This document shows positions 44,971-55,790 of a stretch of DNA of 64,000 bases, piece after piece. Made by a program: the position numbers and the translations under genes. This DNA is from Tricholoma matsutake (lineage: Eukaryota; Basidiomycota; Agaricomycetes; Agaricales; Tricholomataceae): NCBI GenBank assembly GCA_026075535.2, contig AP026542.1:10664001-10728000 (forward strand). The letters run 5' to 3'. The notes beneath the pieces were generated by a model that worked only from the letters and a program-made list of their open reading frames with translations, was not told the DNA's origin and ran no database searches. Position 1 is the stretch's first letter. Each line of letters starts with the position of its first letter.

Positions 44971-45449
44971 TTTAAGGGCAAGGGGTACTCGTCACTAGAA
45001 TTTGTAAGGGTATAAGCCATCTGGGGACCCCCCTTCCTTACCATATATAGTAGTCATTTCATTATGTAATCATTGTATAAAATATTTCCCTAGCACCTAC
45101 ATCATCTCTTGCTAACCAGAAACTCCATGTTTTACAAGATATAAATCATTACTGAATTACCAACCAGCTTGGGACATGCCACAGCACTGGTACATGGCAA
45201 AAGGAAGTTGCTCAACCAACATGTGACCTGATGACTCAGCACCCAGATAAGGAAAAATGTTACACATACTTGGTTTTTCGCTGTGTTCTGATTCTCTCTC
45301 ACGTTGTTGTGCTTAGCTTGTGGTGAGAGAAGGTATTTTTATGCATAATGAAGCACATTGATGAGCATAAATCATGATTACAAAACCCAGATAAGGTTCT
45401 CCCCACGTACTGTCTCGGAATCTGCCGGCGAGTACCCCTTGTTTAAGGG
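44971..45449. mobile_element. hAT-type MITE (44979-45441) with 8-bp TSD
   Basis: The ends CAAGGGGTACTCG and CGAGTACCCCTTG are perfect 13-bp inverted repeats, and TTTAAGGG flanks both sides (44971-44978 and 45442-45449). It is 463 bp without a coding frame. Length, CA...TG ends and the 8-bp duplication fit a non-autonomous hAT element. Confidence 0.9.
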
Positions 45450-45886
45450 CATGGGCTGGACTAACCATCCCTATATGGTAATTTGAACACGTGACACCCC
45501 TTGCTTGTCGCTAATTTTTAGTCTATTCTTGGTCTATTCTGTGATATGGTTGAACAACGCAACCCTGAATCCTACCTACTGAATCACCAATTTTATCCGG
45601 ATTCGGCACATACATATAGGGATTTTCGGGGGTCCTGACAGCGCGCGGTTCTTCTCCGCGCCACATGAGACTTCTCACGCGCAAGGTACTGATGTCACCA
45701 CTTCGAACCCCGTATGTCCTATTGCGTTTGTTATCGTGTTGCCGATCACCGAGAGCTGATGAGTAAACCAATGCCTCCTCGTCCTCAAAAGCAGGGCGTT
45801 GGACGGTTCAAAATGTCGAGTTTCATCATCTCGAGCTATCACTAAACAGTTTCATCTTCATCGCGCACTATCAAAAAATCAAAACT

Positions 45887-47304
45887 ATGTCTTTGGTCCT
45901 TGTACGTTTCCAAGTGTTTGTTGGCGAGGTCCCAACTGATTTGACCATATCGATACTCTAGGTCACAGGAGTTTCGGGATTTCTTGGTTCTCACGTTGCA
46001 GCCCAATTGCTGAAGTCTGGTTACAAAGTTAGGGGGTAGGCTTACGTTCCTGGAAGACTTCCATGGTCGTTCGTTGATTCGTTATTTCACTACTTTTCAG
46101 CACTGTCAGAGGCGGTAAACTAAATGCTCTCCAAAAGAGCTTGGGGAACGCGTACCCTTCTCTTGAACTCGTACAAGTAGACGACATCGCCACTGGTGAT
46201 CTGACCGCTGCATTGAATGGTTCGTTTCTCTGGGCGCTATTGCTGATTACACCTTTAAATGGTATGCGATAGGAGTGGAAGCTATCGTACACGTTGCATC
46301 TCCCTTGCCAAGCCCCGCAGTGACACCTGCACAGCTTGTTGAGGTGTGTGATTCACAGATAGATTGAAACTCTGGGAAGTTGACACTGGCTGCGCGCGTC
46401 GTAGATGGCTGTGGGCGGAACTACGAATGTTCTCAGTTCTGCTGTCAAGAAGGGCATCAAAAAGGTGGTTGTGACCAGCACCTTCGGAGCCACGGTCGAT
46501 CGTGCGTCTACTGCTTAATTGCATCATATCTCTTGTCTGACCATGTTCTCTCTCAGCTTCGCTCGCAGGTGCATTCGCAGGCCGAACAATCACAGAAGCA
46601 GGTGAGCTAAGCCAATTTTAGTCCTACTTTCAGTTTACGATACCGCCTGATAGACTGGGGACAAGTCACTAAAGAGGAAGCCCTCGACGGAACGCACGAT
46701 ATTATGTGGGTGTACGTGGCGTCCAAACTCCTGGCTGAACGTGCCGTTTGGGAGTTCGCTGAGAAGAACCCGTCTCTTGACGTCGCGACTGGTACGTCAG
46801 ATTTTAGCCAGATTGTGCACCCCATAAGCTGACTGGACCTTAGTCAACCCGCCTTTCCTTTTCGGTCCCCTAGTCCACCACTTCCCTACTCCCAGCGCTG
46901 ATGGTCTGGGCACTGATGGGTTCTTCTATGCTGTGCTCTCCGGCGCTGCACCACCTCTTGGTCCCCCCGCTTACATCGATGTTCGTGATGCTGCTCGCGC
47001 GCACGTCCTTGCTTTGCGTCTTCCACCCCAGACCCCCAAGCAGAACAAACGTTTCCTCGTCTCTGCAGGAGATATGGTGTTCAAGGAAGTCACGGAACAT
47101 CTTGCAGCAACCAGACCTGAGTTGAAAGACAGGCTCCCCAGCCTTGACAAATTTGGCGGTTGGCCTGGACCTCTCTCCAAGATCGACACCACCCGAGCGA
47201 GAACCGTTCTGGCCTTGGAACCCTATATTTCTTGGAAGGACACCGTTCGAGACACTGTTGACACGCTCTTGGCTGCAGAGAAGACGTGGAAGGCCAAGGC
47301 ATAA
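45887..47304 (+). CDS. NAD(P)-dependent reductase of the extended SDR (dihydroflavonol reductase-like) family
   Basis: Eight exons fit GT-AG rules and one frame: 45887-45901, 45962-46035, 46101-46219, 46273-46343, 46405-46501, 46557-46601, 46654-46791 and 46844-47304. They total 1020 nt, or 339 residues. The N-terminal Rossmann motif is VTGVSGFLGSH (TGxxGxxG). HVASPLP, the strand KKVVVTSTFGA and the active-site YVASK (YxxxK) follow, then NPPFLFGPLVHH and YIDVRDAARAH, as in extended short-chain dehydrogenases close to dihydroflavonol-4-reductases and yeast Gre2-type aldehyde/ketone reductases. It would reduce a carbonyl with NAD(P)H in the cytosol; the substrate cannot be read. CpGs are kept and no stop is present, unlike the surrounding elements. 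This is the only clearly intact host gene. The fifth donor and short exons are less certain. Confidence 0.92.
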
Positions 47305-47951
47305 GGGGTGATGGCATTGTTGTCTGATCGCGCCAGGTCATTTCCTCGTGGAAAGATTTGTAGTGTAGCTAGAACGTTAGAATGTATGAATACCATTAGG
47401 CTAACGATCTGAATTTCTGGATTGCGTCGCAACTAAGATCCGAGTTCTCAGTATAGTTATAACGTCGGACTGATTCTGTGGGCGATGCTGATGGGTATTG
47501 GCTACTGATGACTGCGAAGCTTTGGGTATATATAAGGGTTTCCCGGGTATGCGGTGAGCCTCGATGACATATATGTTGCAAAATTCAAAGCTACGGCGGA
47601 CATGAATATTCAAAAATTAATGTTTTGTTTCGGTGTCAGCTTATTTTGATTCTGTATATCAGGCATTGAAATGGCTCGTGGTCCCAGATTCACATAATAG
47701 TGGATGACTTCCCATAGCGCTAATTGGAGGTAGACGAACGAGGAACGAGTGTAGTGTACTGATGTTTTGCAAGGTAGAATTATGACGCGTCAGGGTCATG
47801 TGATGTTCGCGTTCCTTTTCCTTTCGCTCCCATCGTTACGCGTAGATTCTCGTCCCTAGTTCTCCCTCGCGGCTGCTGCTCATTGATTCTCATATCATTC
47901 TTTTCGTACGTTTCGTTTGTCTTGTATCAGTATATTTCAGACCCCATACGC
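47305..47951. other. Intergenic region between the reductase gene and a gag-like frame
   Basis: I find no gene here. The segment 47780-47945 is CpG-rich, with CT-rich runs and an intron-like GTACGT...TTTCAG directly before the next frame. This resembles a host promoter and leader. Confidence 0.4.
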
Positions 47952-49075
47952 ATGGCAAGCGACTCAGAGAAGCATGGGACGAGAGGGATAACCGAGTCAG
48001 GAACGACAGCTGACAGCTCAGATAGTGGGCAAGGTTCCGAACCTCTCTCGAACCCCTATGTAGCTGTCGAGGTGGGGAAAGGCACAAGGAATAGGGCGAG
48101 CCATCAGGTGAAAGTTCCAGAAGGAGCAGCTCAATTCGGGATTCGGGATTCCGCCCGTGTAGCCTCAGCAAAGTCAAAATGTGCCCGGGCGACCCCACCT
48201 GGCCCAGCTCTCGTCGAAGCACCCCCTGGAATGAAGCCGTCAGTCGGCTATAAATATCAAGTTCTGCAGCCGGTGCTAGAAGGCAGCGGGAAGATCTCAA
48301 GGCAGTCGGGCAGACCAACAGATCCGTCTGAGAATGCTGGTGGCTCTCGGGACACTGCTACAACTCAGGCGAGTTCAAAGGTCGGCACGGCAGCTATGAC
48401 GGGCCGCAAATGTTCTGCGACAAATGACGCACCAGGTTCACTTGACCGCAGACGAAACCCTGTCCACCTCGCGTCTGCAGCGGATTTTTCACCAACGCAC
48501 TTCGAGGAACCACAGAGCGATGGACTACTGGGTGCTTGGCTGGAAGCGGCTCCACAGAACAGACATGACGTAGTGGCTGAGGAGGTTGGAACCAGGACGA
48601 CGGGGGGATCCCACTTTGCCTATGGCAGTGGACCCGAACCCAGTCTTCAAAGGAACGGGCAAAGCTATTATGACCCCAAACTCGACTCCGATCTCGCACA
48701 ATCCCCTCCTTCATGAATCTACCAGAGTCGGAACCCATATGTTCTCTCCAGAAAAGCACCAATCCAACACCTACTACATGCATGACCCCAATGCAGCGTG
48801 GCTAGCAGCAGAGGGTCTAATGCCACTAGCAGATGGTTTCTGAGCTGCAGGCTTTGTACCTGCTCAGATAGTAGGGGGAGTATCGTATAAAGTCCATTCA
48901 CCAAAATCTCAGCATGGTAGCGCCGAAGCTTTGAGTTTGGGCAAGAAACTTTTTGTTGAATACATGGGAGACCTGCATAAGTCTCCCCATGCCCCTCATG
49001 CCACCCAGCAGGTGATGGCATTGCATAATTCACTTGATTCTTGCACTGATGCGCATATAGTCAGGACTGCATAAT
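47952..49075 (+). pseudogene. Ser/Gly-rich frame, possible 5' part of YR element gag
   Basis: ATG 47952 (MASDSEKHGTRGITESG) opens about 255 codons, low in complexity and rich in Ser, Gly, Thr and Pro. A shift near 48650 moves to a second frame that contains YYMHDPNAAWLAAEGLMPL and, past a TGA at 48841 (readable as CGA), AAGFVPAQIVGGVSYKVHSP and ALSLGKKLFVEYMGDLHKSP. It ends in TGCATAA at about 49074. No family is recognised. Its position before the gag and RT frames suggests it belongs to the element, but the CpG-rich leader before it looks host-like. I cannot decide between the two. Confidence 0.4.
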
Positions 49076-49090
49076 CAGCATATTGCTGCA

Positions 49091-50471
49091 ATGACAAGCA
49101 CACATATGGGCTCGCACAAGGCCACACAAGCACACATGTACACACCCCGCATGCACGCATTTCAGGCATCTGCACAGACAGTTCATACCCATGCAGCTGC
49201 ACCCACACACAACGACCAAGCAGAAAAGCATGCATACTCAAAGACCCAGACCACCCCACATCTTCGCAAACTTGCTCAAGGCTCTTGCCCCATGCATAGC
49301 ATAGCGCAAACACCAGCAGATGCCTCTTCCACCCAAGCCAGCAACCAAACTCCCGCATCCCACCCCATGCTACACGCCGAAATTTTAGCAGCACTGTCAT
49401 CCGCTCTAGGCTTGGGTGGTACGACGTGGATGATGCAGACGACAAGCAGTGGCGCACCTCAACCAGCGAGGAAATATTTTTCACAGGCGATCACAAATGC
49501 TATGAGCGAGCTCCTGATCACTGTAATCAAGGAGCTGAAAGGGGGCTTTAAGAACTATATCCTGTTAGCTCTCTGTACACACAAGGCTTGTGCAAATGTG
49601 ACTAGGGCCACTGAAACCCTGGATATGGAGGTGGGATTCAATGAGAAGGGTGAAATGAGGTTGAAGCAGAGATATTTTTCAGTGGTGAGGGACCACTACC
49701 TCACAACAGACAGTTTCACAGAGATCCGCGAGAACTTCATCTGGGGTATGAGGAAATATCTGGTCTTGGGGGATGACAGTGAGCCTGGCGGCAGGATGGC
49801 GTCAGATTGCGCGGACATGTTTCAAGAGTTCTTCAGCGTCATCGCAGCCAGACCAGACTTCATGCTTGACTGGCCTTCTTACAGGGGCTACATTATTGAA
49901 ACCTATATGTCATGGGTTGGTTGGAGGGATGACTCGTTCGGGCTGATTTTCGATGAAGGACTATTCTACAAATACAAGATGAGTAATCTCAGCCCTTTGA
50001 TCGTCGAGGAAATGAAGCATGTGGGCAGCACGCTGAACAATAGAGGAAGTAGCAGTTTTGCGGGAGGCAGTGGTTTTGCAGGAGGCGGCGGTTTCATGGG
50101 AAGCAGTGGGGTACGCAGGAGCCCGGGGTAGAGGACGTGGGGTTTATAGCAGTGGCCCATATAATCCTGGCTGGGGGGGAAGCCATCCCCCATTCTTTGC
50201 ACCATCCTTTCACCTACACCAACCATCTACCGCCACCCTCAAGTGTTATCTCTGCGCGGACCCCCACTTCCACAAGGACCATCAAGGGAGTGCAAGGCGG
50301 TTGGTGCTCAATGAACAGGGGAAGTGGATCGACAAGGCTCTTGGCGACAGAATTGTTTGCATTGCCTTCAACTCCGGCCCAAACGGGTGCAGACGACCCA
50401 CATGCAACTATAGTCACTCCTGTTCTCTCTGCGGAGACTTTTCACATGGATCCGGTAAATGTAATGCCTGA
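49091..50471 (+). pseudogene. Gag-like region with Cys/His fingers
   Basis: A 346-codon frame (49091-50131) has a Thr/His-rich start and a globular part (MSELLITVIKELKGGFKNY, DMFQEFFSVIAARPDFMLDW). It ends in Gly/Ser repeats (GGSGFAGGGGFMGSSG). The continuation in another frame (50058-50471) holds CYLCADPHFHKDH, CRRPTCNYSH and CSLCGDFSHGSGKC, zinc-binding patterns fit for RNA. The shift lies near 50110. As the frame directly before RT, it is the best gag candidate of the element. Confidence 0.6.
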
Positions 50472-52192
50472 TACCATCTTCCCAATTGTCACCAAACTCA
50501 AACCGGATGCTTGGGAAATTGCTCTGAGGGATGCAGGCATCCTTGACATGTTTGTCGACGTACCAGCTGGCCTCAGGCAAGGTTTCTATTGTGGTCTGGA
50601 GAATTTCTTGCTATCCTGCACGTTGGTCCCACGCAACCATTATGTTTCACAAGAAGATGAAGAATTTGTTATCGCAAAATATGCCGAAGAGATTGAACTG
50701 GGTAGATTATCGCATGGTTACAAGCCACATACACTTTTTTCCCTTATTGGACACTTTCGCACTGCACCTCTCGCAGTTATTGACCAAGGCGGCCACAAAC
50801 ACCGTGTCATTGTTAATCATTCTTATCCAAAAAATAAACATTGCATTGACCTGGATAACTTACCTCGCAACGCTTCTGAGAAATACCTCATTGATCCTAC
50901 AGAGGACTTCTATCAACACGATCATAGACTCCAAGAAATTCCAGTGCGCATGGGGTTCCTTTTTGGAATGCTACCTCTTAGTCGCCGATGCACCTGAAGG
51001 AACGCAAGCTGCAGTATTCAACGTTGAGTCCGCATTCAGAAATATCCCAACCCACCCATCGGCACACCAGTTCCTAGCGATCATGATCAAAGGGCTGATC
51101 CACCTCAACCACGTCCTAAATTTTGGTGCCTCTCCTGCTCCAGCTATCTTTGGCAGGGTCACAGACGCATTGGTCAGGATATTCATGAGCCGAGGCATCG
51201 AAGCTGTCATCAAGTGGGTGGACAACTTCATTTTTCTTCGCTACCCTTCTCACCAGCTAAGCGATGGTTCTTACAAATACACGTACTCATCTAAACTCAT
51301 TTGGAGCATTGCGGAGGAGCTGGGTTGGCCCTGGGCACCAGAAAAATTTGTGGACTTCTCAACCATGGTCATGTATATCAGGTTTTGGTGGGACTTGTCA
51401 GCAAAGAAGGTGGAACTTCCTGAGAAGAAGAAGGCGAAATACCTTGAACGTATTTCTGACTGGACTCATGGCTCATTTCACACTGCAAAGGAAGCTGAGA
51501 GGATAATTGGCACCCTGAACCACGTTTGCTTGGTCGTGCCAGAGGGGCGCTCACATATGGTCTCTTTGTACAAATTCTGTGGTGCATTCAGAGTTGATCG
51601 ATCAGAGGACGTGCAGCACAAACTGTCGGCAGGGATTGCAGAAGACTTATCCTGGTGGAGGCAGTGTCTACAGGATGAGTTTGTGGGGATAAGGATCATA
51701 CGACCCTCAAAGCCACTAGATACGAAGCTGTTTGTAGATGCGTCAATGAGTTGGGGCATCGGATTAATCCTTGGCAGAAAGTGGCTGGCTTGGCAATTCA
51801 AAGAGGGCTGGAATTCGGAAGGGCGAGAGATTGGATGGGCTGAAATGGTAGCAGTGGAACTTGCCACCCAAACACTAATCACAAAAAAGTACACAAATTG
51901 CCACATAATTGTGCACTCAGATAACAAAGGGGTCGTGGGCACATTGGAGGCAGGCAGATCGCGGGGCACTCAGCAGAATGCTATACTGCGGGAGATTGTT
52001 AAACTCATTCAAAATCACGATATATGGATATCCACCATCTGGGTTCCCACTCTGGAGAACCCTGCAGACAGGCCATCGCGAGGTATTTTTCCTAGTAGGG
52101 CATCACTTTACGCCCACCCACCAAAGATCCCTTTTCACTTAGCAGCCTTTGTGCATAAAGCAGTAGATTACCACGATCCAAGATTACTATAA
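50464..52192 (+). pseudogene. RT and RNase H of the second YR element, active site destroyed
   Basis: The RT N-terminal part (PAGLRQGFYCGL, DQGGHKHRVIVNHSYP) is in the frame ending 50997. A shift at about 50940 moves to the frame that ends at 52192. Motif A reads VFNVESAFRNIPTHPS with Asn (51020) where the catalytic Asp is expected. Motif C reads KWVDNFIFLRYP with Asn (51224) as the second acidic residue. RNase H shows LFVDASMSWGIG, EMVAVELA, VHSDNKGVVG and NPADRPSRG. Domain order and motifs match DIRS-type elements of fungi. Both Asn codons (AAC after C) fit GAC changed at a CpG. Confidence 0.85.
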
Positions 52193-52193
52193 T

Positions 52194-53525
52194 TTGGCAA
52201 TATATTCTTTCTCAACAGCATCCTTGCATAAGAGTTCCTTTGCCATTGACAGTGGCTATAACCATCCTCTGTCACATGACAACCAAGTTTGCCTGCCACA
52301 CCCATTGTATATCAGCATTCAACCCACTACCATGCTGCCCGTAAGAGCTTCAAAGTTTGCACCGCATCCAGCAAACCACATTATCGATCTATCGCAATTG
52401 GCACAAAACCATGGCGGGAGCCTATCTTGTTTTCATGCTCAGCCACAACCCTACTCCACTCGAATTCTAATGCCGCCTACAAAACTATCTGACAAACTAC
52501 TAGCAATGCCAAAGGAACTGGTGGAGAAGATGAATTTGGTGGAGAAGGCAGCAGTCAGCAATTTGACAGGATCAAAAGATGCTAGCAGAATGCAAGAATT
52601 CCTTTCTTTCTGTGAAGGACTCAGGATCCATAACGATAAAGCGCTCCCAGCTGAGGAGGACCTTTTGGTGGCTTGGGCCTCATCTTATGCAGGGTGATTT
52701 GCCGGAAAGACAGTCAGCGCAAAAATCTCCGCAATCAAAAAAGAACATGAGAGAAGAGGGTTACCATGGCAAGGTGGCGAGAAGCTAAGGCGGGTCATAA
52801 AGGGCATTGAGGAACTGAGGCCTGCATCTTCATTCCATCTGAAGAGGGCACCAGTTACTATCTTGATGCTCACTGACCTCAATAACGGTCTCAACAGGAC
52901 CTCTGGTCTTGATATCTGTGTACGCGCGATATGCCTATTATCCATCTTTTGCCAAATTCGTAGTGGAGAACTCCTCCCACCCACTCAGGACCTTGCGAAA
53001 TTCAAACCCCATCGCCACACTACCTTTAGTCACATTTCAGAATCCACAGTGGATAACAGCGCATGCAATCTTCACCTACCTTGGTCAAAAACTCAGAAGG
53101 CACAGGGCGATGATGTGTGGGTCCCTCAGCAGGAAGCTCCACTCGATCCTATCCATGCCATTCACAAGCACTTCATCAAGAATAAGCTAGACATCAACCA
53201 CCCCATTGCCGCATACCGTGATGAGCATGGAAATCTAATCACACTCACAAGGTCAAAATTTGTCAGACGCGTCAACCAAATCCTCCACACGACCGACAAG
53301 AAATACCCCAGAATCACTGGACACTGTTTTCGCATTGGAGGGACCACCTTTTACCTGATTTCGGGAGTGCCGCCAGACATGGTGAAGAAGTTTGGTCGGT
53401 GGCAATCGCAGGCATTCTTGGAATACTGGCGCTGTTTAGACTACCTTGGCACTCTTCATATTGAGATGTTACCGCTCAACCCAAAAGTGCAAAGGAAGCA
53501 GGCAAGAAGCTCCCCCAAGGCTTGA
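52194..53525 (+). pseudogene. Tyrosine recombinase of the second YR element
   Basis: One frame with a TGA at 52695 (readable as CGA) encodes a SAM-like N-terminal domain (DASRMQEFLSFCEGLRI) and a catalytic domain. The tetrad appears intact: Arg in FCQIRSGELLP, His-Arg in ITGHCFRIGGTTF, Trp in KKFGRWQSQ and Tyr in FLEYWRCL. This class integrates a circular cDNA without target duplication. The protein ends at TGA 53523. The recombinase is better preserved than the RT of the same element. Confidence 0.85.
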
Positions 53526-53535
53526 CATGGTCCAC

Positions 53536-53616
53536 GGGTGAGTCTTCATCATGACTACGACGTGCCTTGTGGCTTGCTTCTCATATGGGTATCTCGTAGT
53601 CATACTCAGCTCACCC
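53536..53616. other. Imperfect hairpin after the YR stop codon
   Basis: Arms GGGTGAGTCTTCATCATGAC-TACGA (53536-53560) and their inverse (53594-53616) pair over about 22 bp with few mismatches around a 33-base loop. It starts 11 bases after the recombinase stop. Confidence 0.55.
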
Positions 53617-54540
53617 CCAGTTCGATAGCAGTGGAATCCACAGAGTTGTTCTTCCAGTGAAACCCACAGTTTTTCTCTTCTATAGATTCCAGCGTGTCGC
53701 ATCCGCTCCCAGAAACATTAGTATGTCTACTTAGACTAGATTTGTAATAGACACTAGCAATCCATGAGGCATTCAAACATTTCTATTGGTTGCAAAACTT
53801 GATTTTCTATTTCTAAACCTTGTTTTTTGGACTTTAAAATCAGGGTAGATGAGTTTGAAGTTTGAATTTAGAAGACCACAAGAATCATGAGGTGTTTTTG
53901 AGTGTATAATTTAAAGGCATGCAACTAATTAGGAAAGCAGTCTGACATCACTTATCGCATCCTCCGACAAGATGCACATTCCTTGCAATGTGAGCTGATA
54001 TTGATGACAACAAGGTGGCCAATTAGTGTTGTGCTTGGCCAGCCTGAAGCTGTGAGCCGGGCCAAGCTGAGCCCAAATAGGCCAAGCCAAGCCAGGCCAT
54101 GAAGACGGCTTCATGACGGCTTTGGCCCGGCTTGGGGTTCCAAAAAGCCAAAGCCAAGCTGCTAAGCTGCGGCTTCTTGGTGGGCTTGAGCAAATTTTTT
54201 GGTGATGAGAAAATTATTTCAATATGGCAATTTAATTGATCGTTGATTGATGTACATTTCTCGGTCGTTGCCAAACCATCCCTCGAGTAATCCACCATGC
54301 ACATCGGCTGCATCACTTAGATGGTGTTCGGTAACAAAAATATGATGAATTTTCACATCTCTTTCTTTGGCTGCCAAGCTCTGCTGATGATTGCAAAGGC
54401 ATGCAAACATCAGTATAATCAACAAGCTGCCTATTGACTCGATCATCATGCACACCCGCTGTTCATCTAACAGCCCCCCTCTGCTTCAGCCTTCAGGCTG
54501 CCACTGGCAAAGCTGCTGCTGTTCCTCAGTGTTCTTGGTC
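53617..54540. repeat. Non-coding stretch with GGCCAAGCC-rich segment (54030-54190)
   Basis: I recognise no gene. 54030-54190 is filled with GCCAAGCC and its inverse GGCTT(T)GGC, which can fold back on itself. A related segment lies at 62930-63062. Confidence 0.5.
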
Positions 54541-55591
54541 CTGGCTGATGAGGAGAGGATGATCACTTTTCTTCTCAGCAAAAATGAGGCAGCTGCAGAT
54601 GGCCCTACCTTCAAGACTGTCATGTGGAATGCACTGGTCGTAGAGATGGCTCTGCATCATACAATGGGTGCTATGAAGACTGTTAGTGCATGCAAATCTA
54701 AGTACTCATGGGTGTGTACAGCGTTAGAGATTCCTTAACATTGTGACTAACTCAAATTCTCTCCAGCTTTGAGCTGCCTACAACCTTGTCACAACTTTGA
54801 AGGGGCTATCAGGACTTGGTGATCATTGGGATCATGAGAAGGGGATGAATGTAGGATTACAGGAAGTGGATGCCTGGAACACATACTGCACAGTGCATTG
54901 TATTGATACCATGTCACAGTGATCCTGCTACTGATTTAGTTTCTAGAAACATGACAAAGCCAAGGCCTACACACATAAGGGATTCCCATTGTACCAGCTC
55001 ATGTCCAGACTTATGCCTAGCATTGGCAAGGGTACCCATGCTTTCCATCCATCCAACCAGACTCGGGGTGCATCTAGTGCTGTATCGACAATGCCTCCTG
55101 AACCAATTAGTGATGACAAAACTTCTGCAAATATGCATGTGGTGCAAACACCTGTCATTCAGCCTCCTGCTGTTATTCCATCTGCTTTCTCGCTGAATCA
55201 TGTTGCACCATTTGAAAATCATGAGCCTCCACCACCACCATTGTTGCCTCCTCCATCTGTTCCTCATACTCCAGGACCATCAACTGCCTCTACTTCCACA
55301 AAACGGAAATACTCAGCACTCGAGGCTAGTCAATCAGGCCAGACATTGTCAGTGGTATCAGGGAAGAAGCAGTGGTTGGCTGCACCAGGCGCAGTTGCTC
55401 TAAACAGCATCAAGGAGTCATTAGACATGTTCAATAAGACTATTGAACATAGTCTTGTTGTCCAACCTCTCAAGCATGTTCACGATACCTCACCAGAGCG
55501 CCATCAGAAAGCCATGGCGCATCTCCAGGAGAATGAGATTCACTTAGATGACGCGCATTTGATCGCGCTCATCGATCTTTTCAAATCATAG
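54541..55591 (+). pseudogene. Myb/SANT-like protein associated with a Harbinger transposon
   Basis: Exon 1 (to 54711) encodes a trihelix/Myb-SANT-like domain (LLSKNEAAADGPTFKTVMWN, KTVSACKSKYSW). The intron 54712-54766 follows. Exon 2 continues AAYNLVTTLKGLSGLG, HWDHEKGMNVGLQEVDAW (with a TGA as its second codon). After an intron ending near 54949, AKAYTHKGFPLYQLMSRLMP and KGTHAFHPS follow. The C-terminal half (55050-55591) is Pro-rich, then helical (LNSIKESLDMFNKTIEHS), and ends at TAG 55589. In PIF/Harbinger elements such a protein brings the transposase to DNA and to the nucleus. It faces the transposase remnant convergently, 200 bp away. The N-terminal start is not clear. Confidence 0.65.
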
Positions 55592-55790
55592 CAGATACTT
55601 ATATGTTGCTGCAGTGTGAGGCCCTTCGCAAGAAGTGGCTCCAGAAACAGCTGGTTGAGCATTGTGGATTTCCTGCTGAGGTTGATTCATTTTGATTTTC
55701 ACTTTACATATGTCCTGTATTCCCCAAATGTTAACATTGTTGCCATCTTTAGACTACCTGTATTCAAATAAGAAAAAACATCATATGTAG

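Larger units (their letters stand above)
43138..45637. repeat. Inverted pair CAGGACCCCCGAAA at 43138 and 45637
   Basis: CAGGACCCCCGAAA followed by ATGTATGT at 43138-43170 is present as its inverse at 45608-45637 (CATACAT...TTTCGGGGGTCCTG). A direct copy of the right-end inner part (TTTTATCCGGAT...CACATACAT) also lies at 43211-43245. It may mark a 2.5-kb element, but I find no target duplication. Confidence 0.35.
47952..53700 (+). mobile_element. Second YR retrotransposon (DIRS/Ngaro-like), decayed
   Basis: The order is a gag-like region with Cys/His fingers, RT-RNase H (50464-52192) and a tyrosine recombinase (52194-53525), without integrase or LTRs. I could not find split or inverted terminal repeats, so the borders are approximate. 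The segment 47952-49075 might be a separate host gene fragment. A hairpin at 53536-53616 directly follows the recombinase stop. Confidence 0.75.

Noticed and set aside
47890..48318. A 142-codon minus-strand ORF in the promoter side of the next gene
   Set aside because: It is opposite the MASDSEK frame, with no motif and no start context that favours it.
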